Shown in pieces: positions 1 to 11,296 of a stretch of DNA of 64,000 nt. The position numbers were made by a program, and so were the translations under genes. Below the pieces are notes generated by a model that was not told where the DNA came from, searched no databases, and saw nothing but the letters and a program-made list of their open reading frames with translations. The stretch lies in the NCBI GenBank assembly GCA_963693305.1, contig OY855903.1, positions 30,764,598 through 30,828,597 of the forward strand. Reading direction: 5' to 3'. Source of the stretch: Meandrina meandrites. Its lineage: Eukaryota > Cnidaria > Anthozoa > Scleractinia > Meandrinidae. Within the stretch, counting starts at the first letter, position 1; every line of letters starts with the position of its first letter.

Positions 1-616
1 CAAAAACCGCCTTTTACGACTAATAACTACAAAGTATGGCCTTTGACGTTTAATTACTGTGAAATTTTCACTCCGGAATTAAATAAACACTCCGGAATTA
101 AATGCACAGCTGTTTTAACTGATAGCTGATAATTGCTAAAATATCAACAGTCAGCTGTAAAAATGTTGCAATTTTTAGAACTTCAGAAATTGTGTTTTGA
201 TGTTAATTTATTTATCAGACTAATCATTTCATTTCATTGCTTTTCACATGGGTTTTACTAAGGGGGGAGAGGTAGCACGTGAAATTACTTCCATTCACAG
301 AAACTTCTGTCTACGTTTCACAAGTTTTATCACGGTACACAATTGCCGTCAACATCTGCTTCATCATAACTCTCATTCATTGATTGCGTGCTCTACAGCA
401 AACACTCAGCATGAATGAGCTAAAATGAAAAGGTGTAATGTAGGCAGTGTTTAAAACCCCATGACTATCCGTAGCCTGTAGCTAACGATAGCGTTACTCG
501 TTTTAAAAAGTTGCGTGACCTCGCACCCCGGCCATTTAAAGTGTCTATGACAGATTTTTTTTATTATTTCCCTGTTCGAATCTACATTGGGTCCTCATAT
601 GAAAAACGAAAAAATT
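1..616. other. AT-rich stretch without a recognised gene
   Basis: I see no coding-like reading frame and no nameable element here. The only local structure is a short direct repeat of CACTCCGGAATTAAAT at about 69-103. Confidence 0.5.
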
Positions 617-995
617 TCCTGTGGTGATTTTCCTTCACCGCGTTTTTGCCGTTTAATTTTACTTCCGGTTGGGTCAAATACCGCGCCAGGTGGGGGAACT
701 AAGAGCTGGGTTGCTACATGTCACCGAGAACACATTGATATGTTATTTTTTAAACGACTTTTGACAAAGAAATTAACTAAGATATCCTGTTTGTTGAATA
801 TTTTAGGGAGTCCAGAATCTCCATAGTCCACAATCAAAAGTCGTTTAGAAAAATAACATGCCAATGTGTTCCCGGTGACACGTAGCAACCAAGCTCTCCC
901 CAGTTCCCGTACCTGGCACGGTATTTGACCCAAGCGGAAGTAAAATTTAACGTTTTTAAACGGCAAAAACGCGGTGAACGAAAATCGATACGGGA
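617..995. mobile_element. Fold-back (long inverted repeat) MITE-like element
   Basis: The left arm (about 617-775) returns as its reverse complement at about 830-995. Shared blocks include CACCGCGTTTTTGCCGTTTA, GGGTCAAATACCG, TGTCACCG and AAACGACTTTTGA. Only about 55 bases lie between the arms, so almost the whole unit is one imperfect hairpin. The short reading frames on both strands here arise from the arms and do not look like genes. No target duplication was confirmed, so the superfamily is unknown. Confidence 0.75.
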
Positions 996-1320
996 ATTTC
1001 TGGATCTTGAGGCTAGGGTGGGCACTTTTTTGAGGCTGGGCGCCTATTACATTTTCACCATTTTAGCAAGTAGTACGTTTATTGCAAGAAAACAATGTAT
1101 AAAACTAAATCTGAAAGTGTACCAAAGCTGAATTTTAAATGTTCATTTAAAGTTTCAGTAAAAAAACAAACAACAATTGGTCTACGGGATAGTCTCTTAG
1201 TAGTACTTAGTCAATTTTAATCTCAACTTCAACAATAGCAGCCTAATAGCCAAAATTTTCTCTTGTGCCCTTCATTTAAGAGGGGTGAGGTGGGCGCTAA
1301 ATTGAATAAATACGGTATTT
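996..1320. other. Non-coding stretch
   Basis: No gene recognised. A proline/arginine-poor AT-rich sequence separates the fold-back element from the decayed gene that starts near 1501. From about 1321 weak coding character appears in two different frames and could be a degraded 5' extension of that gene. Confidence 0.4.
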
Positions 1321-1500
1321 TTGCAAGCCAAGGCACAGTCCTCTATCATTGAACGCGGGAAAAGAGTCGCAAGAGAACTGGTTTCCAGAGCAGCACGGGA
1401 GGGGAGAGTGTTTCTGTTGGTGTGGAAATAGAGGCAGTAAACAGTCTATTACACTATTATGGTGTATTGAGTTGAAAAAGGAACCGAAAAAACTGAAAAA

Positions 1501-4500
1501 ATGTTAACAGAATTGGCACACACTTTTTTTGTAGAAAAAGAGATGGGTATAAAGACACTACAAAAACTTCAAAACAGAAGAGGAAGGCTGACTCATCTAG
1601 ATCTGGGAGAAGAGTGCACCCATGGTCTGCACTGGATTTCAGCTGCGAAAAAAAAGACAAAGGTAGAAGACATACCAGACGAGAACAAAATTAACACTCC
1701 CTTCCCCCAGTTGTCCATGCACTGGTATAGATCTCAGACAGAGGGGGCTAGCGATAATACAAAGGTGCTCGCAGGCGTGAATTCTTGCATTGTGGATGAC
1801 GTAATACCCTTTCCTTTGTTGTCATCAAAGTGGTATTGCCAGCAAAATTCCCAAGCTCACCTTCTCCCTTTTCCAGATGTTTCTAAAAAATGGTATTCTA
1901 GCATCAAGGAAGCAGAAGTTCGCGAATATCCGGGGCTTGATGTTTTTCCTGCTTTATCGAAAAGCTGGCATCAAAGGCAGTCAAAACTACTTGTTAAAAA
2001 TGATAATCTAAAAGATGTATCAAAAGCAAAGGGATCTCTGGAGCAAAACATCTAAAATCTAGAAACAAAAATCAAGTCCGACCCAAGTTCAAACGTGCGA
2101 AAGAAGTGCTCAATCATTGTTGAAGTAGGAAAATACCTTCTCAAGAATGGACCAATCGTAAAAGCGAGAGATTTAGGCCTAGTTTATGCTGAGAAGAGAA
2201 ACGAGATAAACATTGAAAATTCTAAATGATGTCCTAAGCCATCCGAGTTACTGACAACGTTATCACCGTATCTAAACATTGAAAAAATACACTTACAGAA
2301 CACCGCTTTCTTCGTCGAAAACCGAAACCAAGACCTTAGCGTGATAGTTCATCAGCTAGAAGCGTTGTGCGAAGGTGGCCTAAGAGAAAAAATGAACCCA
2401 CACCTAGAAAGCGGGATAGGAGTTCTTTTTAAAACAGCCTGGTGATTTGCAGATACAAAAAGAGACAGAGATTTACTAAAGGGCATTTTCGCAACTGCAA
2501 CAAGCACAAAGTTTGTGGCAAAAATATCTGGTGTTTAGAACAAAAGCTCAATCATGGCCAGCAAGAGTGAACTGGAAGGTAATCTTCTACAGTATAGGAA
2601 CATTGAAATGTCTTCACAGATCGTACGAAATGACATGAACAATGAACAGCAACGAAGATTAACAAGACGCATAATAGCTTCAAGGAAGTTAAAGGAGTTT
2701 AAATCCTCTTATGACAATCGAGGTCGTCCATTGTTGGCCGATACGTTCCCTGAAATGGGAATGGTGTTGCAGAGTATTTTTGAAAGTGGAAAAAGTGGTA
2801 TTGGTGCTGGCGTGGAGTCACATCCCCAACTAACTACTGACGTAATGTTTCGAAGCGGCGACAATCATCTGTTCATGTGGCAAGCAAGGAAAACCCTTCT
2901 TCAAGTAGCTCCGCCAGAGTTTTCAATTTCTCTGTCTTCCTGTTACAATTACACGGATTGCTATAGAGAAAATACTTTTTCAGCAAAGAGGCACCACTCG
3001 GGTAAAAACATTAACGCTAAAATATCGTTAAAACGTCCACCACGTGACTCCGTGTCTCACCAAGTAGTCAACCTGCATTGGTCGACTAAAGCTGTAAATT
3101 TACTTTTGGAGAAGGCAGAAACGAATCCAGACGACAATATTGTGGATTCACGAGATGCTAAGGCAATTATTTGTGGGGATAGTCAGCTGGTTCAAATTCC
3201 AGGAAAATCTTGGAAGCCAATATCGTATGAGGATCACATGTTTGATCAGAGGCGGGTGAATGCGGTCGTTCCTATGACACACTTGTTCATGGATTTATAT
3301 AATCACAAACAGCAGCAACCAAACACTGACAAAGTTAAAGAAATTCAGGTCACAAGAACAGGAAAACCAGTAACGTTAATTTATCTAGGGATTTCGGAGC
3401 CCGAAACCACATTCAGAGCCATGAACGAGATGCTGTATTTGTTGACACTTCCGCCCTTGGATGTTATTTTTCGAAACCCCAACACTGGTCTTCTCAAGAG
3501 TCATTTAAGCCTACTAGTGGATAACGGCCATGGAGAAGATCGCGACAGTAAATTAACGCAAATGTGTATTGTTCGCCTGCTGCAATTGCTTAACCTCGCA
3601 AAAACTCAGCAAAGAAGCTTCGCAGAATACCACAGTAAACGCAATTTTTCAGAAAGGGTACATGCCGCAGAAAACGAGTCTCTTTCAAGACACGGGGCAT
3701 TCAGCAGCAAAGAAATCCATCCAAATGCCGAACCCCACAGTATGGAACACTTGGAGAACATGGAAAACATGGCACAAAAAGTAATGAGTTGCTTGTCTTT
3801 AACACGCTTTGGTGGCCATTTCTTGGAATGTTATAGAGGAGTGCAGAAAGTCATTTTAAATGATGAAGACAGGCTGAAAGAATTTCTCCAGCTGAGCGAG
3901 GAGAAGAAAAAAGACTGTGAATGGCAGTATGAACCGGAGAAGAACGAATAGTTCTACAGCCTAGTAAATTGCTGGAAAGTTGACGAAAATTTTAAGGGCT
4001 CTTATGCCAGTGACTATGAAACAATCTCGACTTCAAGAAGAGACAAATATGGTCCTGAAATAGGGGTGCCTGAAAAGCAGGACGGAAGTGAACAGTTGCA
4101 GCCAATACCAGACTACATACGGTGGATTCATGAAAATGGAGAGCTTCATTACTTGTCATTCAAGAAAACCCAACACCTCATGAGAGAGAATGCAGAGATT
4201 GCAGATTCAAGTGAACTGTTTCTTCCAGGGAGAATCTTAGACATCTTTTTTAACATTGATCGAGATCCACCAGAAAATATTTTAAAACAACTTGCTTTGC
4301 TTGTGTGGCTTCCAGTCGAAAGTGTCAGACAGTACTTTAGTACACGCCAAAGGAAAGTTGAGAAGTCATTCCGGGACAATATGGACAAAGAAACCTGGAG
4401 GAATCATCCTTTGTATAAGTTAAGTGCAGGTGAACTAGAGCAGAAATGCAAAGAACACAATCTTCCGTTTAAAGGCCCAACATTTGTTCTCGCAAAGGCT

Positions 4501-5244
4501 ATTGCACAATCCAGAGGCGAAGTTCATCCTCAAGAATTTAAAGTGAACTATCATGGCAACCTCGAAGGCCTACCCAAAACCGTGGCAGCGTTAAAGAAGC
4601 TTCCAATTGCGTCTTTACAATTCATCTTAAAAATGCACAACCAGCCCATCACTGGAAACAAAGATAACCTCGTCTTAAGACTTTTCCTTTCGCGAAATGG
4701 TAGAGGCCACCTGGTTTCTTACTGGGAAGTCAGAGAGATCACAAAAATAATTGGAATGACTAAAAAGGCTATATTGCACCAGATACAAGAAGAACTGCTA
4801 AATTTGTCGGAGGTTCGTCGCAAGCGGAAATATTCCACAACGACTGCAAAGAAGTCTGTGATCCTGCCAACTGAAGATTCATGCACCACAGAAACACTCC
4901 CAAATCTCCTTGATCCACTATTGCGGCACCTCCAAGCTGTCGCAAGCGTCAACAAGGAAACTATGGAAGGCGTACAAAGTATCAAGAGGTATCTCATACA
5001 GGAAGGCAGCCCCGAGCAAGGCGATTATGAGAGCCTATTCGAGATCGGAAAGAAAGTAAAGATCAAATGGACAGCAGATGAAATTGGTGATTCTGGGTGG
5101 CGACCAGGCTGGTACGTGGCCGAGGTGCAGTCTGCATCCATGGACACCGACGAAATTAGCATCGTTTACCTAAGTGAGCCAGATGTTGTCTACACAATAG
5201 AAGTGACACCCCTACTTGCACAAGGAAAGTTAGTCCCACGCTAG
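1501..5244 (+). pseudogene. Decayed gene: WY-repeat / RNaseH-like / double SAP / SH3-like protein
   Basis: One reading frame stays open in phase for about 1,247 codons but is cut by five in-frame stops (TAA 2053, TGA 2227, TGA 2446, TAG 2536, TAG 3949) and by no frameshift. N-terminal part: four copies of FP-x-LS-x2-WY. Middle (about 2554-3950): VDNGHGED, then about 40 residues later SKRNFSERVHAAEN, which resembles the second Asp and the Glu of an RNase-H-fold (DDE) nuclease. Part after 3952: two SAP-like helix pairs (around LYKLSAGELEQKCKEHNLP and LKKLPIASLQFILKMHNQP), both expected to bind DNA. C-terminus: GWRPGWYVAEVQ and an EPDVVYTI strand, resembling an SH3/Tudor-like barrel. I do not recognise a named gene. 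The mix of nuclease-like and DNA-binding parts suggests a transposase or a protein derived from one. The stops make it a probable pseudogene. A first-exon extension upstream of 1501 is possible but not clear. Confidence 0.6.
1699..1980 (+). repeat. Protein-level repeat: four FP-x-LS-x2-W(Y/H) motifs
   Basis: Read in the frame starting at 1501, residues 67-80, 102-115, 122-135 and 147-160 carry PFPQLSMHWYRSQ, PFPLLSSKWYCQQ, PFPDVSKKWYSSI and VFPALSKSWHQRQ. Linkers between copies are short and unlike each other, and the DNA of the copies is also divergent, so this is an old, selected repeat and not a recent tandem duplication. The function is unknown. A short linear binding motif used in several copies is one reasonable guess. 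Confidence 0.65.
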
Positions 5245-5327
5245 ACACCATGTATGCCGATATTTTATGAATTGATACTACTGTATGGCTTAATGTTACC
5301 ATAGACCGGCCCCTCTATGAAAGGAGA

Positions 5328-5629
5328 GATTTTTTAAAAAAATAGACTGTTCACAGTCCCCTATTTTCCGTGAAGTCGTAGAGATCGAGCATTGAGTTCG
5401 ACAGGCCGCCATCTTGGTTCGTGAACGCGAGCAAAAACTGGGGAGAGTGCAAAAACCCCGTGGGTAGGACTGCTGGGTGTTTTTAGCGGCTACCCACGGG
5501 GTTTTTGCACTCTCCCCAGTTTTCGCTCGCGTTCGTGTGAACCCAGATGGCGACCCCGTCGGACTGAACGATCGATCTCTACGACTTACGGAAAAATAGG
5601 GGACTGTGAACAGTCTATTTAAAAAAAGA
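5328..5629. mobile_element. Fold-back MITE with TGTTCACAGTCCCC arms
   Basis: The left arm starts near 5328 (ATAGACTGTTCACAGTCCCC, then GTCGTAGAGATCGA, then GGGGAGAGTGCAAAAACCCC) and is mirrored by the right arm ending near 5629. The centre lies at about 5480. The arms differ by scattered substitutions and small indels. From memory, repeats containing this outer sequence are abundant in stony corals, which supports the organism guess. The reading frame on the minus strand across it is a by-product of the palindrome. Confidence 0.8.
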
Positions 5630-6208
5630 GAACAAAAACAAATCAAGTCAAATTAATGATTTCAAGTTTATGTGCAATTTACAAAAACAAATTATCTTGA
5701 AAATTGAAGCACGTGCCAGTTATAAATAAACGGATGCTTTTTTTTAAAAAAAAAAAAGAAACTTCAAGCCAAAAGTCCTCTTTATAGTGCTATTAGCCAA
5801 TTGGGGCGTGCCAACCACAGATTCCTGGCCCCCTTTTGTACTGTTTTCATTTTTTATTACTAGTTATATATGATAATTGAATGTAAGAAACAAAAGTCTA
5901 AAGAGAAGGAATGTGATAAACCTAAAGGATGGAACTAAGAGTGAATTAACAATTAAGAGCGAAATATATCTGTGTCTATTTAGATTGAATGTTTGTCCAG
6001 AAAAGATTCCGGGTTGATGACATTCGTTGGAAAACACCAATAATTATTATTTTTGTAACATTCACTTTAATATGGAGAATTTAAACTGACAAAGACAATA
6101 TATTGTATGTATCTTTAAAATCAGTTCTGACATTAAAATTCTGGAGATGAAAGGTGAGCTTTGCATGAACTCTAGAGGGAGAATAATGATATTCAATGTA
6201 CCTCTTCT
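5630..6208. other. AT-rich intergenic stretch
   Basis: No gene or named repeat recognised. It contains one homopolymer-rich patch of T and A near 5740-5758. Confidence 0.5.
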
Positions 6209-6660
6209 GGGGGGGGGGGGGGGAATAGTCTTTGTAGGAATTCTGGAGGGGTTGAAAGTAATTTGTGGAGGAATTGAGGAGGGGTTGAAAGTAATTTGTG
6301 GAGGAATTCTGGAGGGGTTGAAAGTAATTTGTGGAGGAGTTCTGGAGGGGTTGAAAGTAATTTGTGCAGGAATTCTGGAGGGGTTGAAAGTATTTTTTGT
6401 AGGAATTCTAGAGGGAGGGTAATTTGTGTGGGAATTCTGAAGGGATGATAGTTTTTTCTCATGGAATTCATGGGGGTTAACAAGTTTTTCCATGGATTTC
6501 TTGATGGTTAACATGCATGTTTGGAATTCGTCTGGGTAACTATCTTTTATAAGAATTCTTTTGGGTATAAGTCTTATTCAAAGGATTTCTTCAGGGGTGG
6601 TACTTGAAAAAAGATGGGTCCTCAACAGGGGGGGGGGGGGGGGGGGTGCGGATATTTAAT
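6209..6660. repeat. 33-bp minisatellite flanked by two poly-G runs
   Basis: A unit of about 33 bp built on GGAATTCTGGAGGGGTTGAA followed by AGTAATTTGTGGA repeats about six times between 6235 and 6440, and then degrades to about 6600. A run of 15 G at 6209-6223 precedes it and a run of 19 G at 6628-6646 follows it. Both strands stay open across the array because the unit length is a multiple of three. The resulting repetitive reading frames are artefacts of the repeat. Long G runs of this size are possible assembly weak points. Confidence 0.85.
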
Positions 6661-6970
6661 GCAATAGCCCAATAGTAGAAGTATCCATTTAATTAGCATG
6701 TGTCATAAGGCATACGTTTGATTTTTGCTCCGTAACCATTCAAAGCGGCAAAGTTTTTATTTTAAATTACCAACATGAAGTACTCAACCAAATGATGAAC
6801 ACTTTTAAGACTGTGCAATGCTTACAACTTTTAGCTCGGAGCTTGTGTAGTTCAACCTGCAAGAAGGAAATAAAAACGTATTTTGACAAAGGGTGATGAA
6901 ATGTTACTAAGCCCAATTTGAATTGATATGCTTTACTTTTGTTAATTTATTCAATCATTTGTGTGCTCTC

Positions 6971-7262
6971 AAGGCTGGTTTTCACTAGCGTATAAGCATA
7001 AGCAAGTGAGAACACCCACGACATAAGCATAAGCATAAACACAAGAAGAATGAACATTGTTCGTTCTTTGTAGTGCGAACGTGAGTGAAATAAGCATAAG
7101 CATAAGAGTTATAATCCGCCATCTTGATTATAGTTGAGGAAAGCTTGTATCGAGGAATTTTGTTATTACTGCGCCTGCATATGCTCTTATGCTTATATGT
7201 CCTGGTGGTCCTGCTTCTTAATTTCTTATGCTTATGCTTATGCGCTAGTGAAAACTAGCCTT
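6971..7262. mobile_element. MITE with AAGGCTGGTTTTCACTAGCG termini
   Basis: The left end reads AAGGCTGGTTTTCACTAGCG followed by ATAAGCATAAGC. The right end reads GCTTATGCTTATGCGCTAGT then GAAAACTAGCCTT, its near-perfect reverse complement. The total is about 292 bp with no coding capacity. ATAAGCATAAGC also recurs inside both arms. The flanks do not show an unambiguous target duplication, so I do not assign a superfamily. Confidence 0.75.
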
Positions 7263-7582
7263 TACGGGTGAACAATTTGTTTTGACTGATTTTAACTTGT
7301 GTTTTAACCAAAGCGAGTTTGTTTTACATAGTTTTAAACCGCAAAAATATTTTGACGCACTTTTTAAACAAGTTTTTAATCGCGAAAAAAAATCGCCAAA
7401 ACGTTGCATCATTTTTCTGATAAACACTGAATACATATACAAGTGGTTTAAAAACTCATGAAAAGCGCATCATTATCTTTATTGCAAGCAATAGATGAAA
7501 TGAACTCATTGTTTCATTAAACTTAGAAAGTGAAACGTTATCCGTTTCTTAAAACAAAGTCTAGTACGCTTTGCCAGGCAAA

Positions 7583-8219
7583 CTTGTTAAGACGGAATCC
7601 GCCAGGACTTCGAGTAGTTATTGGACAAAATTATGTACCAAAATTATTTACACCTTATTGCAAGCTTTTGTGTTACTGCTTCAAATATCTTATCAAAAGA
7701 AATCTTTTCTAACAACACCAAACATTGAAAACCAATTTCGAAGTTCCGCTGAATTCTACTAAATCGCTTAAAAGATGCGAGTTTTTGCCTATAGTTTGTG
7801 AACTTTGAATTTCATTTTCTCAGGCACTGATAAGAAATTGTTGTACCAAAATTATTTACACCTTATTGCAAACTTTTGTGTTACTGCTTCAAATATCTTA
7901 TCAAAAGAAATCTTTTCTAACAACACCAAACACCGAAAACAAATTTCGAATTTCCACTGAATTCCACTGAATCGCTTAAAGACGATTTTACAAAATGGCT
8001 GCACGTGAGAATTTGCCTACAGCTTGTGAACTTTGAAATTCATTTTCTAAGACCCTGAAAAGAAGTTGTTGTCGGTATTATCAGGGATTATTACTTACAT
8101 CTTTACCTTTTATTTAGGGTAGAAAATAATGCAACAGGATTTAAATTATTCTGGTACTCGATTTTTGTCCAACTTAAATAAATATTACTCGACCTCCTGG
8201 TGGATTCCGTCTTAACCAC
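7583..8219. mobile_element. TIR element with an internal 208-bp direct duplication
   Basis: The left terminus GTTAAGACGGAATCCGCCAG (near 7586) is mirrored at 8197-8216 as a near-perfect reverse complement, and similarity between the arms continues for about 40 bases. Inside, the sequence from about 7634 (TGTACCAAAATTATTTACAC) is repeated from about 7842, giving two diverged tandem copies of roughly 208-225 bp. Short reading frames within the copies do not look coding. It is non-autonomous. Confidence 0.6.
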
Positions 8220-8634
8220 CTTTTACGTGGAGTTATGATGCGTTGATTCCTGTGTCATTATCACTGGCTTCTCGCTTTTTAAAACGCATATTTTACTTAG
8301 TTTTTTGTTGTTGTTGTTTGATCTCAAACAAATGACAAAGGACTTGTCGGCTGAGGTCCTGTCTATTACAGTGTTTAACTTCTCTTTTAGGTCGTTTTAC
8401 AAGATGTTTGCTAAATTTTTATCTATTATTAAGGTAATATAGCATTCACCAAAAATGTGTCAACATTTGCAAATAACTTTACTGATTTGTTGTATCATTG
8501 ACTTACTATCACCCAAATCCTTAAATGCACGTCTTGGAGTTAAGCAGAACGCGTCTTTTGGAATCCCAGACTCAGAGCACTTGGATACATATTTCTTTTA
8601 CAGCCGAACTAAACAGCGTTGAGGCGTACTACTA

Positions 8635-8684
<50 letters not shown>

Positions 8685-8773
8685 GCCGAGGTTATCTTTC
8701 TCACCAAACGATATGTAAATCAGTTTCTCTGACTCCTTCTCGTTTGATGGCTCTAAAGTGAATTGGCTAAACT
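8220..8773. other. Non-coding stretch
   Basis: I see no gene, tandem array or paired termini. The sequence is AT-rich, with a small GTTGTTGTTGTTTG patch near 8300. Confidence 0.45.
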
Positions 8774-8989
8774 TCAAGTTAAGGTGCTCCTTTCAGTCCA
8801 CTTCGAAGGGAGAAGTTTTTTCCAGTAAGGAAAACCATTGTATCCAACAGAACTCTCGGTGATGAGTCTCCCAACAGTCCGAGATTCCAAAGTTTGCTTT
8901 TTTTCATCTTCTGAGAAAGGCAATGCTTCTTTCACCTTCGCACCTATCCCCACGCCAGTCAAACGTTTCATCTCAGCGTCGACACAGTC
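8774..8989 (-). pseudogene. Fragment resembling a DUF3504/Crypton-like tyrosine recombinase
   Basis: On the minus strand an open stretch of about 70 codons reads [20 protein letters not shown] and then [18 protein letters not shown]. The pattern LDAEMKRLT..G.G...K.A.P.S..DE resembles, from memory, the start of the catalytic region of Crypton-derived DUF3504 proteins, which are multicopy in cnidarians. An in-frame stop lies seven codons before the Met, and the rest of the domain (including the Arg and Tyr catalytic residues) is not found, so this is at best a single-exon remnant. Chance similarity is possible. Confidence 0.35.
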
Positions 8990-9030
8990 CTAAAAGTGCT
9001 TAAACGCGGGACCACTGAACAAGTTTAATT

Positions 9031-9416
9031 GGAAAAATTTCCGCACAGCCCCATACATTTATTATGCATGCAGATTAATTAATTATGCATGCGCTTCATT
9101 GTCTTATGAGACAATGGCCAATACCTTGAGGTACTGAATATATACATTGATAATTATTACTTACTGTGCAAATAAATTAATTAATTAAATTAATTATTTT
9201 TCCTATTTTCGACGCCAAATTAAGAAAAAATCGTAAATTTTATCTAAGTCTAAAACTATTTTGGACTTAGAAAAAAATGGAAAGTTTACTAAAACAAAGA
9301 AATGACTGAAACAAAGCGCTTTAGTCTCAAAGGCGCTCTATTGTTCTGTTCATTGTTTTCAATAAACAAAGAACTGTATGCATAATAAATGTATGGGGCT
9401 GTGCGGAAATCTTGCC
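9031..9416. mobile_element. MITE copy A with GATTTCCGCACAGCCCCATAC termini
   Basis: Left end about 9031 (ATTTCCGCACAGCCCCATAC, then ATTTATTATGCATG), right end about 9416 (ATGTATGGGGCTGTGCGGAA then ATCTTGCC). The interior includes GGCGCTCTATTGTTCTGTTC near the right end. The same left half and right half appear again in copy B (9424 to about 14371), and the same termini occur in the small copy C (14372-14515). Copy A preserves the uninterrupted sequence GAATATATACATTG at 9147-9160, used as the empty site for the 9534-13198 insertion. Confidence 0.75.
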
Positions 9417-9559
9417 GTTCTGGAAAAATTTCCGCACAGCCCCATACATTTATTATGCATGCAGATTAATTAATTATGCATGCACTTCATTGTCTTATGA
9501 GACAATGGCCAATACCTTGAGGTACTGAATATATGTGACCTCTCACGCGAAAACGTGCC

Positions 9560-9990
9560 TAACGGTATCCGTTCGAACGGCCGAACGCAGGCAAGCGAAC
9601 GGATGTGAAACGGGTAGGCAAGCCGTTCGAAACGGATAAAGCGAACGGCTGAACGGATGCAGAAAATTTTTGAACGGATGAGGTCGAACGGCTGAAGAAA
9701 ATTTTCGAACGGATGAGGTCGAACGGCTGAACGGATGAAGAAAATTTTCGAACGGATGAGGTCGAACGGCTGAACGGATGAAGAAAATTTTCGAACGGAT
9801 GAGGTCGAACGGCTGAACGGCTGACGAAAATTTTCAAACGGATAGGGTCAAATGGATGAACGGCTACAGAAAATTTTTGAACGGATGAAGTCAAACGGCT
9901 GAACGGGTGTAGAAAATTTGCGAATGGATGAGGTCGAACGGCTGCAAGGATGAAGAAAATTTTCGAACGGATGAGGTCGAACGGCTTTAT
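9560..9990. repeat. Subterminal GAACGG-rich minisatellite
   Basis: Units of roughly 39-43 bp containing GAACGGATGAGGTCGAACGG followed by CTGAA and GAAAATTTTC repeat about eight times from about 9640, with shorter GAACGG pieces outward to 9560. The hexamer family also occurs at the other end (13128-13170: GTTCGAACGG, GAACGGCATACGAACGG). Having the same short motif beside both termini fits subterminal transposase-binding repeats, as known in several DNA transposon groups; binding is an inference. Confidence 0.8.
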
Positions 9991-11296
9991 ATCGAAAACT
10001 TCCTAACGTAAATTTTAATGTTTACAATGAATAACGGCAACATTAAATGGTTCATTTCTAATATGAAACCTAATTTAACCGAAAACCTTGAATAAAACTA
10101 AAACTGTATTGAAAATCTAAGCTTCCAAGAAAAGGCAAATTCGTTTTCGCCGGGAATAACAACAGCCGTAATTGCGTAATTGTCTGCGCTCGCTTTAGCT
10201 TCATGAAAATTAATAATTGTCATGCAACCATTTCGACAATGCGTAACGCAGCGACTTTATTTATAAACATCTAGATCGCTCGTAAGAGCACTTCCGTTTG
10301 GAGTTGCTAAAGCTTTTCCCACCCGTAAAAAAAAATATGTCTATAATGTGCCGAGAATCTCGCAGGCAAAATAATTTTATTTGGTAAACAAAGCGGGCAC
10401 CGATTTGTCAGACGCGTTGATGACTAATCTTGGATCTTGGATTCTACAACGCGCATAAAACTAATTGAAACAGCAAACTACTTTGCCTAGCTTTAAGGCA
10501 TAATTTCTGAAAAATAAACCCCAAACTCTCGACCGTTTAACGCATACATTCTTCATTACCTTGCATATTTAGTCTTCGGTGGCTCAGCAAAGCAACTAGC
10601 CTGCGTTGTTGCAGACGAACTAAGCCCCGCTAGAAAGCAGCTCGTAAGCAAAATTAATATTGGGTTGTTTTGGGTTATTAAAACCCGACTCATTGTCCTG
10701 ATTTACCGCTAGACACATTTCATTCAGCGACATCTATAATCTGTATCAGCCTGCCAAACAACAGTCGAACAGAAAGCGTATTCTATGCATATTTAATATA
10801 AAATGTTCTGCTAGGTTTATTTTTAGTTCACCACAGCGACTTTGTAACTTGAAACCGATGTTGCTTTGTGCAACGCATGTTTTCAATGACAGCTGAAATG
10901 ATTAAATCGGAAAGAACTCGATATACGAAAGTATTCCGTGAAATGAAATGCGCTTTCAATAGCAAAGTTATAGTCTAATCCTTCGTACGAACTGAAAATA
11001 GATCAAGTCGTGATTTTTCATTTGGATAATCACTCATGAATTTCATCATGAATTATATCTTTATCGATTAGCTACCTTCACGGAAAAATAATACGAAGAA
11101 AAGCTGGGAATGGGGGAAATTTCAGTACGCATTTGGTGTCTGCTACTGAGTACAGAACTACTCAGTTTAGATTTGACTTGAAGCGATATGACCATGCAAA
11201 GAATTAAAAAAACATTTATGAAGAGCGTGTATGAAAAACTATTTTGTGAAATTGTTTAAATACGCTTGTAAAGCTAACGCTTTCAGTGATGCTTAC

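Noticed and set aside
5296..5646. 116-codon minus-strand frame
   Set aside because: It spans the fold-back element end to end; coding on a hairpin arm is not supported by motifs or composition.
6062..6514. Overlapping 90-150 codon frames on both strands
   Set aside because: They are created by the 33-bp minisatellite, whose length is a multiple of three; the proteins are simple repeats.
9559..9894. 111-codon minus-strand frame (repeated FDLIR/PHPFENF-like units)
   Set aside because: Translation of the GAACGG minisatellite.
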